Source of the DNA: Oehlia diaphana
Lineage: Eukaryota; Glomeromycota; Glomeromycetes; Glomerales; Glomeraceae
Direction of reading: 5' to 3'
NCBI GenBank assembly: GCA_003833135.1
Contig: QZLH01000365.1
Coordinates: 22,144-86,143, forward strand
Length of the DNA stretch: 64,000 nucleotides
Within the stretch, counting starts at the first letter, position 1, and each line of letters begins with the position of its first letter. The notes beneath the pieces are model-generated. The model made no database searches. It was given only the letters and a program-made list of their open reading frames with translations, and was not told where the DNA came from. This document shows, piece by piece, positions 13,201 to 25,681 of the stretch. The position numbers and the translations under genes were made by a program.

Positions 13201-14076
13201 AAGTATAAAGATAATGTTGTTGTAACACGTACTGAGGAACCTCAATGGTCGAAAGATGATAAATTATATAGTGCTTGCGGGTACGAAAGAAGCGATATCG
13301 AAGAAATGGGTACGTTTTAATCTAGTTTACAATTTTTTTTTTTTAAAGGAATATTGATAATAAACCAACTTTTTATTAAATATCCAAAGTTGTTCAATTT
13401 GGATTTATATCATTATTTGGAATAGCGTTTCCTCTAGTTCCTCTCCTCGCATGGGTAAATAATATTATTGAAATTAGATTTGACGCAATAAAGGTAAAAA
13501 TTACTACATTTACTGTATATACTACAATTTTTCGTTCAATAACAAAATATTATTATTAGTTTTTAACTTCATTACAAAGACCAATTGGGTTCCAAGCACA
13601 AGACATAGGAATGTTTGAAAGTATATTGGGTTTTGTATCAATATTATCAGTGTTATCAAATGCCCTGGTAATAGCATTTCATTCAACATGGATGAGGAAT
13701 AAGTTCATAAAAACTTATGGAGATGATGAAAATCAAATATTGGTTGCTAGATTAGTTTTTATTCTTCTTTTTGAGGTAACAAAATAATAATTTTTATATA
13801 TCTTTTTTTTAAAAAAATTTTTTCTAAAGTAATTGAATTTTCTTGTAGAATCTTGTATTTTTTGTAAAATTAGTATTTGCGTATTTGATACCAGATTTAC
13901 CAAAAGAAATTAAAATTGCGATGGATAGAGAACAGTATCTCTCAAAATTGGCATTAGAAGGCGAACAACCCGCTTTAGATGAGTACTTATCTCCAAGTAA
14001 GGATGATTCTAGTATATTTGAAAAAGGTGAAATAAAATTACCTCAAATACGTAGAATAGCTGAAGAAAATGTTTGA
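10203..14076 (+). CDS. Anoctamin / TMEM16 family membrane protein
   Basis: Eighteen exons join in phase to about 856 residues (first exon 10203-10268, second from 10347, last ending at the TGA 14074-14076). Diagnostic stretches are [19 protein letters not shown] before the first membrane segments, [17 protein letters not shown], and [19 protein letters not shown] followed by [13 protein letters not shown] later segment, [19 protein letters not shown], carries a membrane-embedded Glu. I count eight to ten hydrophobic segments. Family knowledge: TMEM16 proteins are Ca2+-regulated lipid scramblases or ion channels, and fungal members such as Ist2 also tether the ER to the plasma membrane. The N-terminal cytosolic region is longer and acidic. 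Channel, scramblase or tether cannot be told apart from sequence alone. Confidence 0.92.
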
Positions 14077-14432
14077 CCAGCAAACAATTAATGTGTGTTA
14101 GAAAAAGTATAGAGATCCCATAGTTGACGTATTTTTCTTTATAAAATTTACGAAAAAATTATTTGATTGAAACTTGTAAATAAAAACGTTATACGTATAA
14201 TCGCGACTCCTCTGATGATGTCATAAAGATTGATATTTTACTCACGCTAATATAATCCAGCAACTAACTATTATTATATTAATTATTAAATCGATAATGA
14301 TTACATAATTATTAAAAAGTTTGTGTCATGTTAATAATTATAAAAAGAACTACAAGAACCATTTATCTAAAATGGAATTTTTTTTTTTTGATTGATCGAT
14401 CCTTTAATTAAACTTATATATTAGTTAATAAG
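14077..14432. other. Intergenic spacer anoctamin-MED6
   Basis: 356 AT-rich bases holding the anoctamin 3' flank and the MED6 promoter. I see no convincing TATA box or other element. Confidence 0.4.
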
Positions 14433-15899
14433 ATGGAAATCGAAGAACCATATACGGTCTCTTTTAGAGATCCTGAATGGTTACTTTCGGTTTGTAAATT
14501 TAATATTTGGTTTATTATTTTATTTACCAAAAAAAAAGATGATATCCGATCTTTAGATGATCTTTTTTTTAGCATCCTGAAGGATTAACTTTGGAAAATG
14601 TGTTGGATTATTTTGCAGAATCTCCATTTTGGGATTCTCAAAGCAACAATGAAGTTCTTAAAATGCAAACTAAATTTAATTTTTTACCCGATCACAAGCC
14701 TCTGGACATAACGTAATTTGTCTAATTTAAAAAAAGAACACCATTATTATTATTAGGATGATTTATTTTTACTTATCTAGGAAGATGACAGGTATCGAAT
14801 TCTACGTAGTGCAAGCAGATCCTCCATTTTTCTTTATAGTTCAAAAACGGAAAAGAATAAGCGAATATGAAGGTATATATAAAATAAGTCATAAATTTTT
14901 TTTTTTAGTATACCCATTTCATTAAAGATTAATTAATAATCCACAGCAAGACCTCTTGCAACATATTATATTATTCGAGGAATCGTATATCAAGCACCGG
15001 ATTTACATACAATAATTGGAAGTCGAATTGTATGTGATATAAACTTATTAATAATTTTTTTTTACAAATTTAACTTATAGGGCTCTGTTAGTATACTAGT
15101 TTATATCATCTTCACAATGTATTCAATAATATTCACGAACACGTAAATTTTCATCCTGCAACTGGTTATACTTGGAAAAGTGATAAAGATGATAGTCATG
15201 CAATTTTAGGAAATTCAAGAAGTATCTTTTTTTTCACTATCTTTTAAGCATAAGTTAAAATTTCAAAATTTACGTATATTTTTTGAACAAATTAGCTTTG
15301 CCGTTACTGGATAAAGATTTGACTGAATTTCATCAAGCAGCAGATGTAGCGTATTACTCTGTTACACGCAAATTGTATGAAGAACGAGAAAGAGCTATTA
15401 AAAATGTTGAGGAAGATAATGAACGAGAACGAGAACGAATTCATGAAGCTTTATTACTTAAACAACAAGCAGAAAAAGCAGCTGAAAGAGTAAGAATTAT
15501 TTAATTTTTATGTATTTAATATATATAAAAATAACAATTTATGATAACTTTTAATTAAAGTCACAGGAAAAAGACCAAACTACAAAAAAGAAAGGTGATA
15601 AAATTTCAATTATTTAAGTTTTTAAATACTAAAAATTAATAATTACTTTATAATACTGTATAGATAAACGGAAGAGAACAAAAAAAACAGATGAATCAAA
15701 GACTGAAATTAAAAAGAAAAAAAAAAAGTTAGTTTTATTTAACAAAATGATTATATTATCAATAATGCTCATGCGCTTTTTTTTTCTAATTAGACACGAA
15801 AAGAAATCTCATAAGTTGTCAGATAGTGATACTTCGGCAAAGAATATTTTATTACAAAAGAGTAGTTTTTCTGGTGATGATTCAGTTATGGATTTTTAA
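14433..15899 (+). CDS. MED6: Mediator complex subunit 6
   Basis: Nine exons encode about 299 residues (14433-14489, 14573-14712, a third exon starting before KMTGIEFYVVQADPP, 15092-15231, then 15296 onward). The MED6 signature is clear: FRDPEWL near the start, YFAESPFWDSQSNNEVL, TGIEFYVVQADPPFFFIVQK, then PLATYYIIRGIVYQAPDL. MED6 belongs to the Mediator head and links activators to RNA polymerase II; it acts in the nucleus. The C-terminal third is a charged helix (ERERAIKNVEEDNERERERI) followed by a Lys-rich tail split by small introns, and is poorly conserved in general. The acceptor of exon 5 was chosen at 15090-15091 because it alone keeps the frame into LYHLHNVFNNIHEHVNFHP. Confidence 0.93.
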
Positions 15900-16659
15900 A
15901 TCGATTATACAGTATATTGTTGTAATCTTACGTGAAGTTATCAACCAATAAAAGAATTGCACATAGTTAATCACATGTATTACATAGCGTATATATATAT
16001 AATAAAATACGCTTACAAATAATAAGAGTAAACTCCCAATATTTATTTATATTGCGTTATGTACATAATTTATAGGCAAGAAGGCGCTGGTAAATGTGGC
16101 TGAACGCCTGATTTCTACATTATATTTGTAGATATTAACGGTAACTTTTAGATGATCTATATCTGTAATAATAATCTTTGAGCAGTTTTTTTAATACAGT
16201 AAATAAAAATAAAAATGGTATACTTATAATTTGATATAAATTTAATAAATATATTTTTTATTTTAAGAATGACACAACTAATGAAACAATATATTCCGTA
16301 TTTAAATTACTACTCCTGCATTATTTTCGGAAGCACTTGTTTTGTTTATTGCATAAACCGCATGCTTTATTTGTGATAACGTGGTGCATTAATAATACTA
16401 TTATTAGTTACTAACGAGTGAAGAAAAGTGTGGCTTTAATCAGAGAACTTGTTTGACCATACAACCGCTCTGAGAATATTCAATTTAACATAATTACAGT
16501 ATAAAAAAATAAAGCATAAATCTTAAATTTAATAAAAGGAAATTGTTTTTTTCATATAAAGTAAAAGTCTATAATTAAAAAAGAAAAAGAAAGAAAGAAA
16601 AAAAGAGAGAGAGAGAGAAAATAATAATTTAATATTATTAATATTATAACATCTATAAA
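15900..16659. other. Convergent intergenic region
   Basis: It lies between the 3' ends of MED6 and the minus-strand pseudokinase. It includes an A/G-rich simple-sequence tract (gaaagaaag then gagagagag) at about 16580-16618. No gene is seen. Confidence 0.45.
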
Positions 16660-17587
16660 TTAGTAATTCATAATACTTAAAAGTTGATTATAAACATCAT
16701 CGATTTTTGGCCTAATTAAATTATTTCCATCCCAACAACTTTTGTAAAGATTAACATATTCAGGATCACTTATTATATCAACTTCCCTATAACCTTCTTT
16801 AATCCTAAGCATTAATTGTAAGATACCATCATTTTGATCTTCTGAAAAAGGTATTTTTTCACTCATTATTTCCCATAAAAGAGTTCCTAAACTATAAATA
16901 TCCACGCTCTTATTTTTCTTATAATTCCTATTCAAGATTGAATTAGGCTCTATATATCCAATATTATCAAAAAGACCATCATTCATATATAAATCCTTAT
17001 TTCTTATATATAAATCATTGGGTAAATTTGTAATTTTAGCAATTCCATCGAATATAAGAATATTTTTTGGGTTCTAAAAAAAAAAAAAATAAATAAATTT
17101 TTTTCTTTAAAAAAAAAAAAAAATAAATAAAGAAAAAAAAAGATTATTTCACTCACTAAATTTTCATGAATCATATCATTATTGTGCAAGAATCTAATTC
17201 CATTTGTGATATTTATCGCAATTTCTATCTTTCTGTTAAATGATAATTTATTATTTTCTATATAATTTCTTAAATTACCATCCTTAGCAAATGGCATTAT
17301 TAAAAATAATTGATTTTCGTCTATAAAAAATAACGAAAAAAAATTTAATAATCAATACAAATAAAAAAATCAATAAATATTAATATAATATTACCTTTAA
17401 TGCTGTAAATTCCCAAAAATTCAACGATATTAGGATGATTATATTCATTCACTTTATCAGTTGGAGGCTTCTTAATTCTTTTAATCGCAACATTGATTTT
17501 ATTAGTTAACATAAAACCAAAACTTATATTACCAATATCATTTGACCTTCGTATATCAGTAACTTGGTCTTGTTCAAAATATGCCAT
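16660..17587 (-). CDS. Solo HEN-type pseudokinase (TKL-like fold)
   Basis: Three exons, 17587-17395, 17320-17157 and 17073-16660, encode about 256 residues. The beta-3 lysine is present (INVAIKRIKK) and so is the helix-C/beta-4 region (NHPNIVEFLGIYSIK). The catalytic HRD is replaced by HEN (MIHENL then [10 protein letters not shown]) and DFG by TNL (AKITNLP). The activation segment keeps [10 protein letters not shown], and the C-lobe is normal ([32 protein letters not shown]). It should bind partners or nucleotide rather than catalyse transfer. It is the shortest of four related genes here: the others carry a further domain upstream, so this one may be truncated or a stand-alone form. The glycine loop is poorly formed. 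Confidence 0.8.
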
Positions 17588-19686
17588 TTGTTTATTTTGT
17601 TAATTTTTTTAATATAAAACTTTCACTTTTTAGTTTACTATAATAAATGTTTTTTCAATAATAAATGTTCCTTTAACTGTCAAAAAATATATTAAAAAGA
17701 AGTAAAATGGTACAATTGTTCTCTAATTAAATTATCTAAAAATATATATATTTGTTAAAAAAAAATAACGTTGGGACTGGTCATATATATATATACATTT
17801 TTTTTTTAGTCCACCGTTGTACAAAACAAACATCTACTTTCAATTTGTAGGAATTTTGGGAAATTCATTCACTGTACTAAAAAAGACAAATACCCTGCAT
17901 CCCGCAATAACTACCGATTTGAATGTATTTCTTTCTTTCTTTTCTTTTTTTTATTGTTTTTATTGCGTAAAAAAAAAGAAAAAAAAATTTTTTTTTTAGA
18001 TTTATTGTTTCCAATCATGTGAAAGGCGTATACAACAAACGTTTCCTAAATTTTCCATTTTTTATTTTCTAAGTTGTTTAATAAAATACTTATATTTATT
18101 ATGAAATTTTTTTCTTCATGATTTTTATGTAATGAATCGAATGGTTTATTCTGTCCGGATGCAAAAAAACCACAGTGCCACATGATTTTCTTAAGATTTC
18201 CAATCTGGAATTCGGGATTACAAATATAATACGATACGGGCATGCCCAAATTTTTCTTCTTTTGTATAAAAATATTTCCGTCCCCAACATATTTTAGTGA
18301 ATTATGGTGCGGAAACAAAAAAAAGATATTGTCTATTTTTGTAAATTACGGGTAGCCGGTGAGATTATTGGAAAAATTGTTTCTTTATGTAAAAAAAATA
18401 ATTGTAAAAATAAAACCGAAACGGAGTGATATATATACTGTATTTATACTGTATTTATTTTTACTGATGCAATAAAACGATCATGCAGCAATTTGTATAA
18501 CGGGATACAAAAAAAAATTACAAATTTTTTTATATTAACAGAAACACATTCAATAAACATTCCAATTTCTTGCGATTATTAGAATTTTCCAAAAGGTTAT
18601 GTAACTTTGCTAGCGTTTCGACGTTTCGTTGTTTCCCTGCTCTGAATCTTACGCTAATTTTTATTTCGTTTCCTAACATCATCTATTATTGTATTTATTA
18701 AATTCTTATTTCATATCATTATAAAATTACTAAAATGGAGGAAATAATAATCACTCATTTAACCGGGGGAAAAATTAACCGATGGGCTAAATTACGTTTG
18801 AGTAATAAAGGATATACCGGTTGAAATCGATCTTAAAGTCTTCAAGATAATTATCCTCTTCACCACAATAGCAACAAATTTGCGAGTGTGCTCAATTGGC
18901 GAATCATAGTAATATACGTATATGCAAATGTTTTTCATAGCAATGCTTCATTATCTGAATTATTTAACAAATGTAGAGTTTTCGAACTTTATATAAACTT
19001 GGAACAAAGTTCTCAATATTGCAATATGCATACGGCCTTTCAAAATGCTTTCATGCAAGGGATGGGATTTTTTTTTCTAACTCAGGCACGAAGTTTGATA
19101 TTACATATTTTGAGTAACGGTAGAGTCTATCTTTTCGCCTAGTATTTATATTTCGCTAATTTATATAATATACAATATTTTTATACAGTATTTTATACGT
19201 TTAAATGTTACATTTTTTTTTTTTTTTGGTTTGTTTTATAATTGATATTTGTTTCAGAATAATTTTAAGCAAGTTAGTACAAACTTTAATTTATATTATA
19301 AACCTTGACGCATACCTTTCTTTCTATTAACAGCTGATAGAATATAAAAAAAAGAGTAGATGTGGCATAGTGAAATTAGTATAGTAACGAAAAAAAAAAA
19401 TTAAAAAAATAGACGAAAACGCAAAAAAGAGACGAATTAACTGAAATTTACCAGCTATAATGATTATACCAGTCTTTACCGAAAATTTTTGATTTATATT
19501 TTATAGCATCTACAAAATAAAAAAGGTATAAAAAACTTTAAATCACGAAATTTATTATATCATTTATGTAGTAAAATGTTACATCTTTACATTTCACTAT
19601 ATTCAGGTAAAATCATACGTTTCCTTTATTTTAATAATATATAATATAACTGAAATACACTATAATAATACATTATAACTTATAAA
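17588..19686. other. Intergenic, no gene recognised
   Basis: AT-rich, with a poly-T/poly-A interrupted tract at about 17930-18000 and two tactgtattta copies at about 18434-18456. Plus- and minus-strand frames of 60-90 codons (about 18046-18318 and 18888-19142) have no recognisable features. An element end at 18752-18806 is listed separately. Confidence 0.4.
18752..18806. mobile_element. Solo end of the CCGGGGG inverted-repeat element
   Basis: The stretch catttaaccgggggaaaaat followed by taaccgatgggctaaattacg matches, in orientation, the reverse complement of the right end of the complete element at 44998-45160. I do not see a matching second end, so this is a fragment or a diverged copy. Confidence 0.6.
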
Positions 19687-21867
19687 TTATTCTTCATGTA
19701 CTGATAAAAATGTAATATTGCAATCTTTTAAAAATTTCAATGATTTAGGTTCACCTTTTGAAGCAGCTCGTTTTAAATATTTAATGCCCTTGTTTTGATC
19801 TTTTTCAACATCGAATTGACCAAATAAATATATTTTACCAAGATTATAAAGAGCTGTAGCATTATCATTGTTAGCTGACATTTTCAAATATTTTAAAAAT
19901 TCAATATGTTCTTTCTTATCAACTTTATCAAGTAAACAAAAAGCGTAACGAACTTGAGCCTCAGAGTTTCCTGTATCTGCTGCTTCTTTAAATAATTCCT
20001 TCGCTTTTATTTGATCTCTTTCAACATAATACCCTTGTGAATAATAAAGACCCTGCCAATATTTTGCCTTCATATCACCAATATTTGCATGTTGTTCAAA
20101 ACATTTCCAAGCTTTTTCATAATTACATTCTTTATTGGCTTGTAACCCTTCTTCAAATGGTATTAATGGTGTAAATGATGGAGTAGGATAATAATTAGAA
20201 ATATCAAGATCTAAATCTTGTGGTTTTTCAACTTGATTTATTGGATGTAATAATGAAAACCCTTTTTCTAACACATGATTATCATATAAATCTTGTAACA
20301 TATTAAAAAGATGTCTAATTCCAGGACGAAATGATGCCTTTTGTTCCCATGCAAGTTTAACAATATTACAATATTCCTTTTTAATTGGATTAAAATGTAA
20401 TTCAATATCTAACGTTTCCCTACCTCCTTTTAAAACATGACCTACTATTTCTGTTAGAGTTTTATCTTCATATGGTTTTCTTTGAAATCCAAGTTCCCAA
20501 AGAAGCATACCGAAACTAAAAATTTCACATTGAATAGTATATCTATTAATATTATCTCTTTTTTTAGGATCTATAATGCATTCCAATTTTTCAGGAGCTA
20601 ACCAATGTATTATATCATTAAAATTATCAATAGGATGAGTGGCGGCATTAAATTCACGGGCGAAATCAAAGTTTGAAATTTTAGGGAGCATATTATCTGT
20701 GATTAAAATATGTTCACATCGTAAATTATGATGTAAAATATTTACACTATGCAAAAATGCTAAACCACGACAGATATCTCTCCCAATAGAAATCTTTGCT
20801 TCCCATGAGATTTTGAAACTTAGATAAAGATCCCTCAAAGTTTTATGTTCTGCCCATTCAAATACCATTACATTTTCTTCACATATTTTTGATAAACCAT
20901 GAAATTGAATAATATATGGACAAATATTTAATTTTTCTAAAATAGCAAGATGTTTTTGAATTTTTTGAATATTATCCATAGAAACAATAGGTTTACAGGC
21001 AACATCCATTTCTTTATAAATTTTTTTTTTTATTATTACTCTACTACCTTCACGTATAACATGTTGTGATGCATCCCTCAATTCTGAAGGTATGATTCTT
21101 TTGGCTTCTATTTTTGAATCTTGTTCATCATCAGTGGTATTTAATAAAAATATATTATTAATTTCTTCATTTAATGGAGTAAAATGTAAAATTTTGATAA
21201 TTTTTTTATTTTGTAAAATAATTTCTTTATTTTGAATTTTAATTTCATTGGTATTTGCGATAATTTCTTTGGTCTTATTATCAATAGATGTAATACCTCC
21301 ACCAATATTATCCAAAAATTTCTTCATTTCAATCATATCAGAATGTAAAATTTCCAAATCTTTAGTCATTTGTTCATTCGTATTTGTAGTAACTGCTAAA
21401 TTTAAATCAGCTGAACAACTATCAAATTCTCTAATAATCTCTTGAAAAATTTCTTTAATTCTTTCACTTGAAAAAAATTTTTTAAATTTTGATAATTGAG
21501 AAATATCATTACAAAATTCTTTAATTTTTTTCAAACAATTTACATATCTTTCAAATGAATTATAATAATTTTCGGTAAGAAATTGATTTATATTTTCTTC
21601 TTTTTGTTTAATTAATACTTTAATTGAAGCTTCCGCAGCTACAACTCGACTAACTAATATTCCACAAGTATTTTTATTATATTGTACATTCTCATATGCT
21701 TTTACTATTTCCCTTGTTAAAGTAGCAATTATAGCAATAAATGGTATGAAAGGTCCAACCGCTTCATTTACATTTCCCATAAATTCTGAAGCTGAACTAA
21801 TACTATTACCATTAACACCGTTTAATTTAGAAAAAAATTCTTCAAATGTTTCGTTCTTTTGTGACAT
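19687..21867 (-). CDS. MLKL-like helical bundle - pseudokinase - Sel1 protein (copy 1)
   Basis: An intronless gene of 726 codons. Residues about 35-190 are a helical domain (AYENVQYNKNTCGILVSRV, then QLSKFKKFFSSERIKEIFQE, then EFDSCSADLNLAV) whose pattern resembles the MLKL N-terminal four-helix bundle. Residues about 195-228 look like a coiled coil (repeated NEIK/NKEI/NKKI). About 262-535 is kinase-like: beta-3 Lys in DVACKPI, HHN at 379-381 instead of HRD, NFD at 399-401 instead of DFG, and an intact LAPEKL. About 570-715 holds Sel1-type repeats (AWKCFEQHANIGDMKAKYW, KAKELFKEAADTGNSEAQ, ALYNLGKIYLFG). Catalysis is unlikely because both the catalytic and the metal-binding Asp are Asn. By analogy it could oligomerise at membranes; that is inference. 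Two paralogues lie in the window. Confidence 0.85.
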   Translation of the reverse strand: MSQKNETFEEFFSKLNGVNGNSISSASEFMGNVNEAVGPFIPFIAIIATLTREIVKAYENVQYNKNTCGILVSRVVAAEASIKVLIKQKEENINQFLTENYYNSFERYVNCLKKIKEFCNDISQLSKFKKFFSSERIKEIFQEIIREFDSCSADLNLAVTTNTNEQMTKDLEILHSDMIEMKKFLDNIGGGITSIDNKTKEIIANTNEIKIQNKEIILQNKKIIKILHFTPLNEEINNIFLLNTTDDEQDSKIEAKRIIPSELRDASQHVIREGSRVIIKKKIYKEMDVACKPIVSMDNIQKIQKHLAILEKLNICPYIIQFHGLSKICEENVMVFEWAEHKTLRDLYLSFKISWEAKISIGRDICRGLAFLHSVNILHHNLRCEHILITDNMLPKISNFDFAREFNAATHPIDNFNDIIHWLAPEKLECIIDPKKRDNINRYTIQCEIFSFGMLLWELGFQRKPYEDKTLTEIVGHVLKGGRETLDIELHFNPIKKEYCNIVKLAWEQKASFRPGIRHLFNMLQDLYDNHVLEKGFSLLHPINQVEKPQDLDLDISNYYPTPSFTPLIPFEEGLQANKECNYEKAWKCFEQHANIGDMKAKYWQGLYYSQGYYVERDQIKAKELFKEAADTGNSEAQVRYAFCLLDKVDKKEHIEFLKYLKMSANNDNATALYNLGKIYLFGQFDVEKDQNKGIKYLKRAASKGEPKSLKFLKDCNITFLSVHEE

Positions 21868-23631
21868 TTTTTAATAAAAAATAAATTGGATGAATCGTAT
21901 ATATATAATAATTTATTATAATGAATTAAAAAAATTTGAGGTATTGTATTTTTAATATCGTCAAAAATTAAAATATTCTTTTTTTAAAATTCTTGATATA
22001 CGACAAATTTATAAAATTCTGATTATAATATTACCATGATTTCACTATTTACAAACATACAATGATTTCTCCTTAATTAAAAATGTCTCCTTAAATGAAT
22101 TAAATAAAATACAAAGTAATTTGGTCAGATTTTTTTTTTGTGAATCTTATAAATGAACAATGTTTGTAACATACGAATTCTTTATCTTTAATTCAAATTT
22201 CTTTAATAAAGTAACGTTTTTGGAATTTTTTTGGAGTAACCTTACCTTTCGTTTATTTATTATGATTAATAATCAATAAAATTTTTAGAACATGTTACAA
22301 ACTCATTGAAAAGACAATAAATTTAGTATGATATTTGCAAACAATGAATTAAATTTTGGAAGTCAATAATAATGCTATTATCGAATGTAAGTGGTGCATA
22401 AATGCTTACTAAACGTAATCCATCGTGTAACACTATACGTAATTCTATATATATATAGTAATTTTAATAATTATTATTAAAAATTTAACACGTAAAGTGC
22501 GACCGATTAGAGTGTGCTAAGAGTGATGGCAATTCATGCGTTTATTTTCTATATTGATTAGGAATGATAGATGAATATTATGAATATTAAAGCAATTTTT
22601 GATTCGAAAAATCGAAAATAGCATTATAAAGGTGTCTTTCACAGAAACGTTTTAACATATTTTTTAAAAGTAAACAAAAACATAATTAAAAACATTACAT
22701 AAATCGCTTAATTATTCAAATTCATTTATTTTGAATCTAAAAAATAAAAAATAAAAATTAATGGATCTTCATCAATAACACCCTGTTGATTCCTAATTTA
22801 CAATATTATAATTAAATGATTTGGTTTACCGCCTAATGCCTATTATGGCAGGAAACGCTCATGTTTTATGTACTGTACCCACCTTTTACAATATACATAA
22901 GGTATCCATTTAATACATCTGGATTCATAGTCACGGTGAGCAATTTATCAATATCTTTATTAATACTAGTCCAATTTTTTTAGTTATTACTGCTATCATC
23001 TTTCATATGATGACCTGATTTGATTATACATTGATGCACATGGTAAGATTTGATTATCTCGCCATTTTTCCTGATAAAGCAATATAACGGATACTGATAT
23101 TTCATTAGCCCCATCGGGACACAAAGTTTTTATTAAAATAATTAAAAATAGTTTTGCGACGTTTATAATTAACAGTTGAGGAGAGGATAATTGTGTACCG
23201 TGAAAAAAAATTAATTACCTGGCGAAAGGATTGAAGTATTTGAACTTGGTCACATCCGAATGGGTTTATATATCGTTCTTTAAGAGAAAATTGCATGTAT
23301 AATTTCATAAAATCATGATTTGATTGGTTGATTGATTGTGAAATTAGAAATTAACGGAAAAAAAATTACGTATATTCCGATATAAATAGTCGAATGAAAA
23401 CATTGATCAACATAAATGATTTTTTTTTTTAAAAAAAAAAAAAATAAATAATAAATCAAAAAATTTTTTTGACATAAACAGCTTAACAAAGAAGGGCTGT
23501 TGATTAAAACAATCAAGTTACAAAATTGGAAATTGAACAATCAATCAGATATCATTCGGCAACTGATTATCTGTCATACATCACATAAAATTACAACCCA
23601 TTTCAAGATAACTTTATGAAAGTTATCTATT

Positions 23632-23756
23632 GTAGTGTCACTTACTCTCTTTCTTTGTTATAAGTCATAAGCCCTATTAATAAGGTCTAATACAATTCCA
23701 AATGAAAGTATATACATCGCAAATGTTTTGATGATCTTTTTTTCTTCATTCCAGAA
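23632..23756. repeat. Inverted duplicate, copy A
   Basis: It contains gtgtcacttactctctttct, then aaatgaaagtatatacatcg and caaatgttttgatgatcttt. The same sequence occurs in reverse complement at 31044-31148. Copy A is about 20 bases longer because of an extra segment in its middle (cctattaataaggtc). It carries no gene. Confidence 0.75.
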
Positions 23757-24857
23757 TTCCAGAAATACGCTCATGAATTCCGCGAACAATTTCAAATTAT
23801 GAAAGTATGATATCTCTCAGCTCTTTCAAATAATTTTTTTTTTTTTTTTTACACTATAATGTGTGATGCGCTACGCATTTATCATTTGGTAATAATTCCC
23901 AAAATAAAGTTCCTTCACCCGAGATCATCCTAATGCGCATATTTTATAATAAAATATGCTTTGTATCTCTAGTGACATTATCTCTTAATTTCCACAAAGA
24001 AACTTTTAAGATCAAGGTCATTCGAACCGGAATTATTATAATGAAATGCCAACATAGATGGTTAGCTTTATATGAATAGACAGTAAATTCCATAACGATA
24101 ACGCGTGAACATATGCTATGCAAATGTATTTACTACCTTAGATCGAATTCATTATTATCCGTCATCATTTTATATAATTAAAATCGGGAATTTAATAAGA
24201 TAGAATCTGAGAACACTTAAAATCATACATAATAGATGAATGATAGACGCCTAGGAGTTTATTGTAATTTTAGGTAGATTGTCAGACTTAATCTAGCAAA
24301 ATACAAAATTTTAGTAATTTTATTATTGGTTTTTATATAATAATAGTATTTAACGCTGAATAAAAAAAAAGGCAGTAAATTTATTATATCGGTTCTTTAA
24401 TTCTTATATCACGAATTTAATATTCTCTACCTGGATTAAACCTCAGGATTACAGAATAAAATGGTGCATTTGTCACGATAATGTTCGTAACTCTTGATCC
24501 TATCATAAATTTATTATCATTCAAAAAGAATAAAACCTTTCTTAAACGCTCATTTATATTCATTTTTAATTTTATATAATATCCAAATCTCGTGAAAATC
24601 TTCAAATAGTGATATTATTAAAATGCTTATATATATATATGTTTATACTGTATATATATATTATATTAATATTATGTTTATAATTTCTCCGTATTTTATC
24701 AACTAGTGTATCTTTTCCTTCTTTAATCTCTATCCTGCCTTAATTCCATCATTTCGGATAAAATTCTGATTGGCCGAATCGTACGTCTCATCGCAACACG
24801 TTGAATTATTGTTGTATTACTGTACAGTACAGTCTCTGTAGACTGATTCCTGAAAGA

Positions 24858-24930
24858 AGGTCGTTTGCTCGACACTCTGGCCTATATATATTAATTGACG
24901 CCGGTCTAAATGTCGAAGAACGTCCTTCCT
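24858..24930. repeat. Imperfect 73-base hairpin
   Basis: The left arm gaaggtcgtttgctcgacac pairs with the right arm ending gtcgaagaacgtccttc, with a few mismatches and an AT-rich loop. It is more GC-rich than its surroundings. It could be a structured RNA, a small foldback element or chance; no neighbouring gene explains it. Confidence 0.45.
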
Positions 24931-25681
24931 ACAGTAAGCATTCTTACATCTTTAATCACTGAATTCTTCGGTTCTTGATATTTTCTTTTTGAATTCTGAG
25001 AAAATATCCATCCCTTTCATATAATACTTTTATTTTTTTTTTTCAGCGTATTTCAACACAAATAAGATATTTTTATTTAATACCTTTCTTAATGTCGTCG
25101 CGCATTCATTTAGGTTTTTATCATGCAAAAAAGTATAAACTATTGAATATTATAATGGGGAATTGCTTTTCAAAACACGTCCAAAAAAATCTGAATTTTA
25201 AATTTGATTTGATTGGTCCAATGAACCGGAATTTGATTTGGTTCAATTCTAAAAACAGGATTTAAATTCGGATATAGTTAACTCTAGTAAGCACTATGGC
25301 TTAACTCTGGCCTGATTCGAATTTAAATTCATTTTTGTAAATCTAATTCGGATTCTCGTTATCAATCTAATTTTCAGTGTCCCAAGTACAAGTTACAGTA
25401 TTCTAATGGCGTGAGGGACTACATATTTAATAACTCGCCCTAAAATTTTCGTTTATAAATTTTCTTTTCTTTCTTTCTCTATGCTTAAAAAGTAAAAATA
25501 TTAGTAATTATTCAAATTTTTATAATTGAAATATTTGAAATAAAAATTTAGCATTAAAAGTTCTGAACGACCTAAAATTGGAAAACCGATTCTTTCTAAA
25601 ACCTGGATCAACAGGTTAATACTACGTATAATATGAGATTATGTTTGGATAATTTATTGAGAAAAGTATTTATTAATTATA

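Larger units (their letters stand above)
21868..25681. other. Long intergenic region
   Basis: About 3.8 kb without a recognisable gene. It contains one arm of an inverted duplication (23632-23756), a foldback at 24858-24930 and AT microsatellites, for example near 24632-24660. Small frames at 23105-23540 and 24417-24605 have no domain or conservation signal that I can see. Degenerate aattcggatt-type repeats occur at 25190-25370. Confidence 0.45.

Noticed and set aside
18888..19142. 84-codon plus-strand frame in a gene-free region
   Set aside because: Composition and content do not look like the neighbouring proteins, and no domain is recognisable.
23990..24080. Possible minus-strand tRNA (ggttcgaatga resembles a B box)
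   Set aside because: No matching A box or cloverleaf can be drawn, and the B-box end does not fit.
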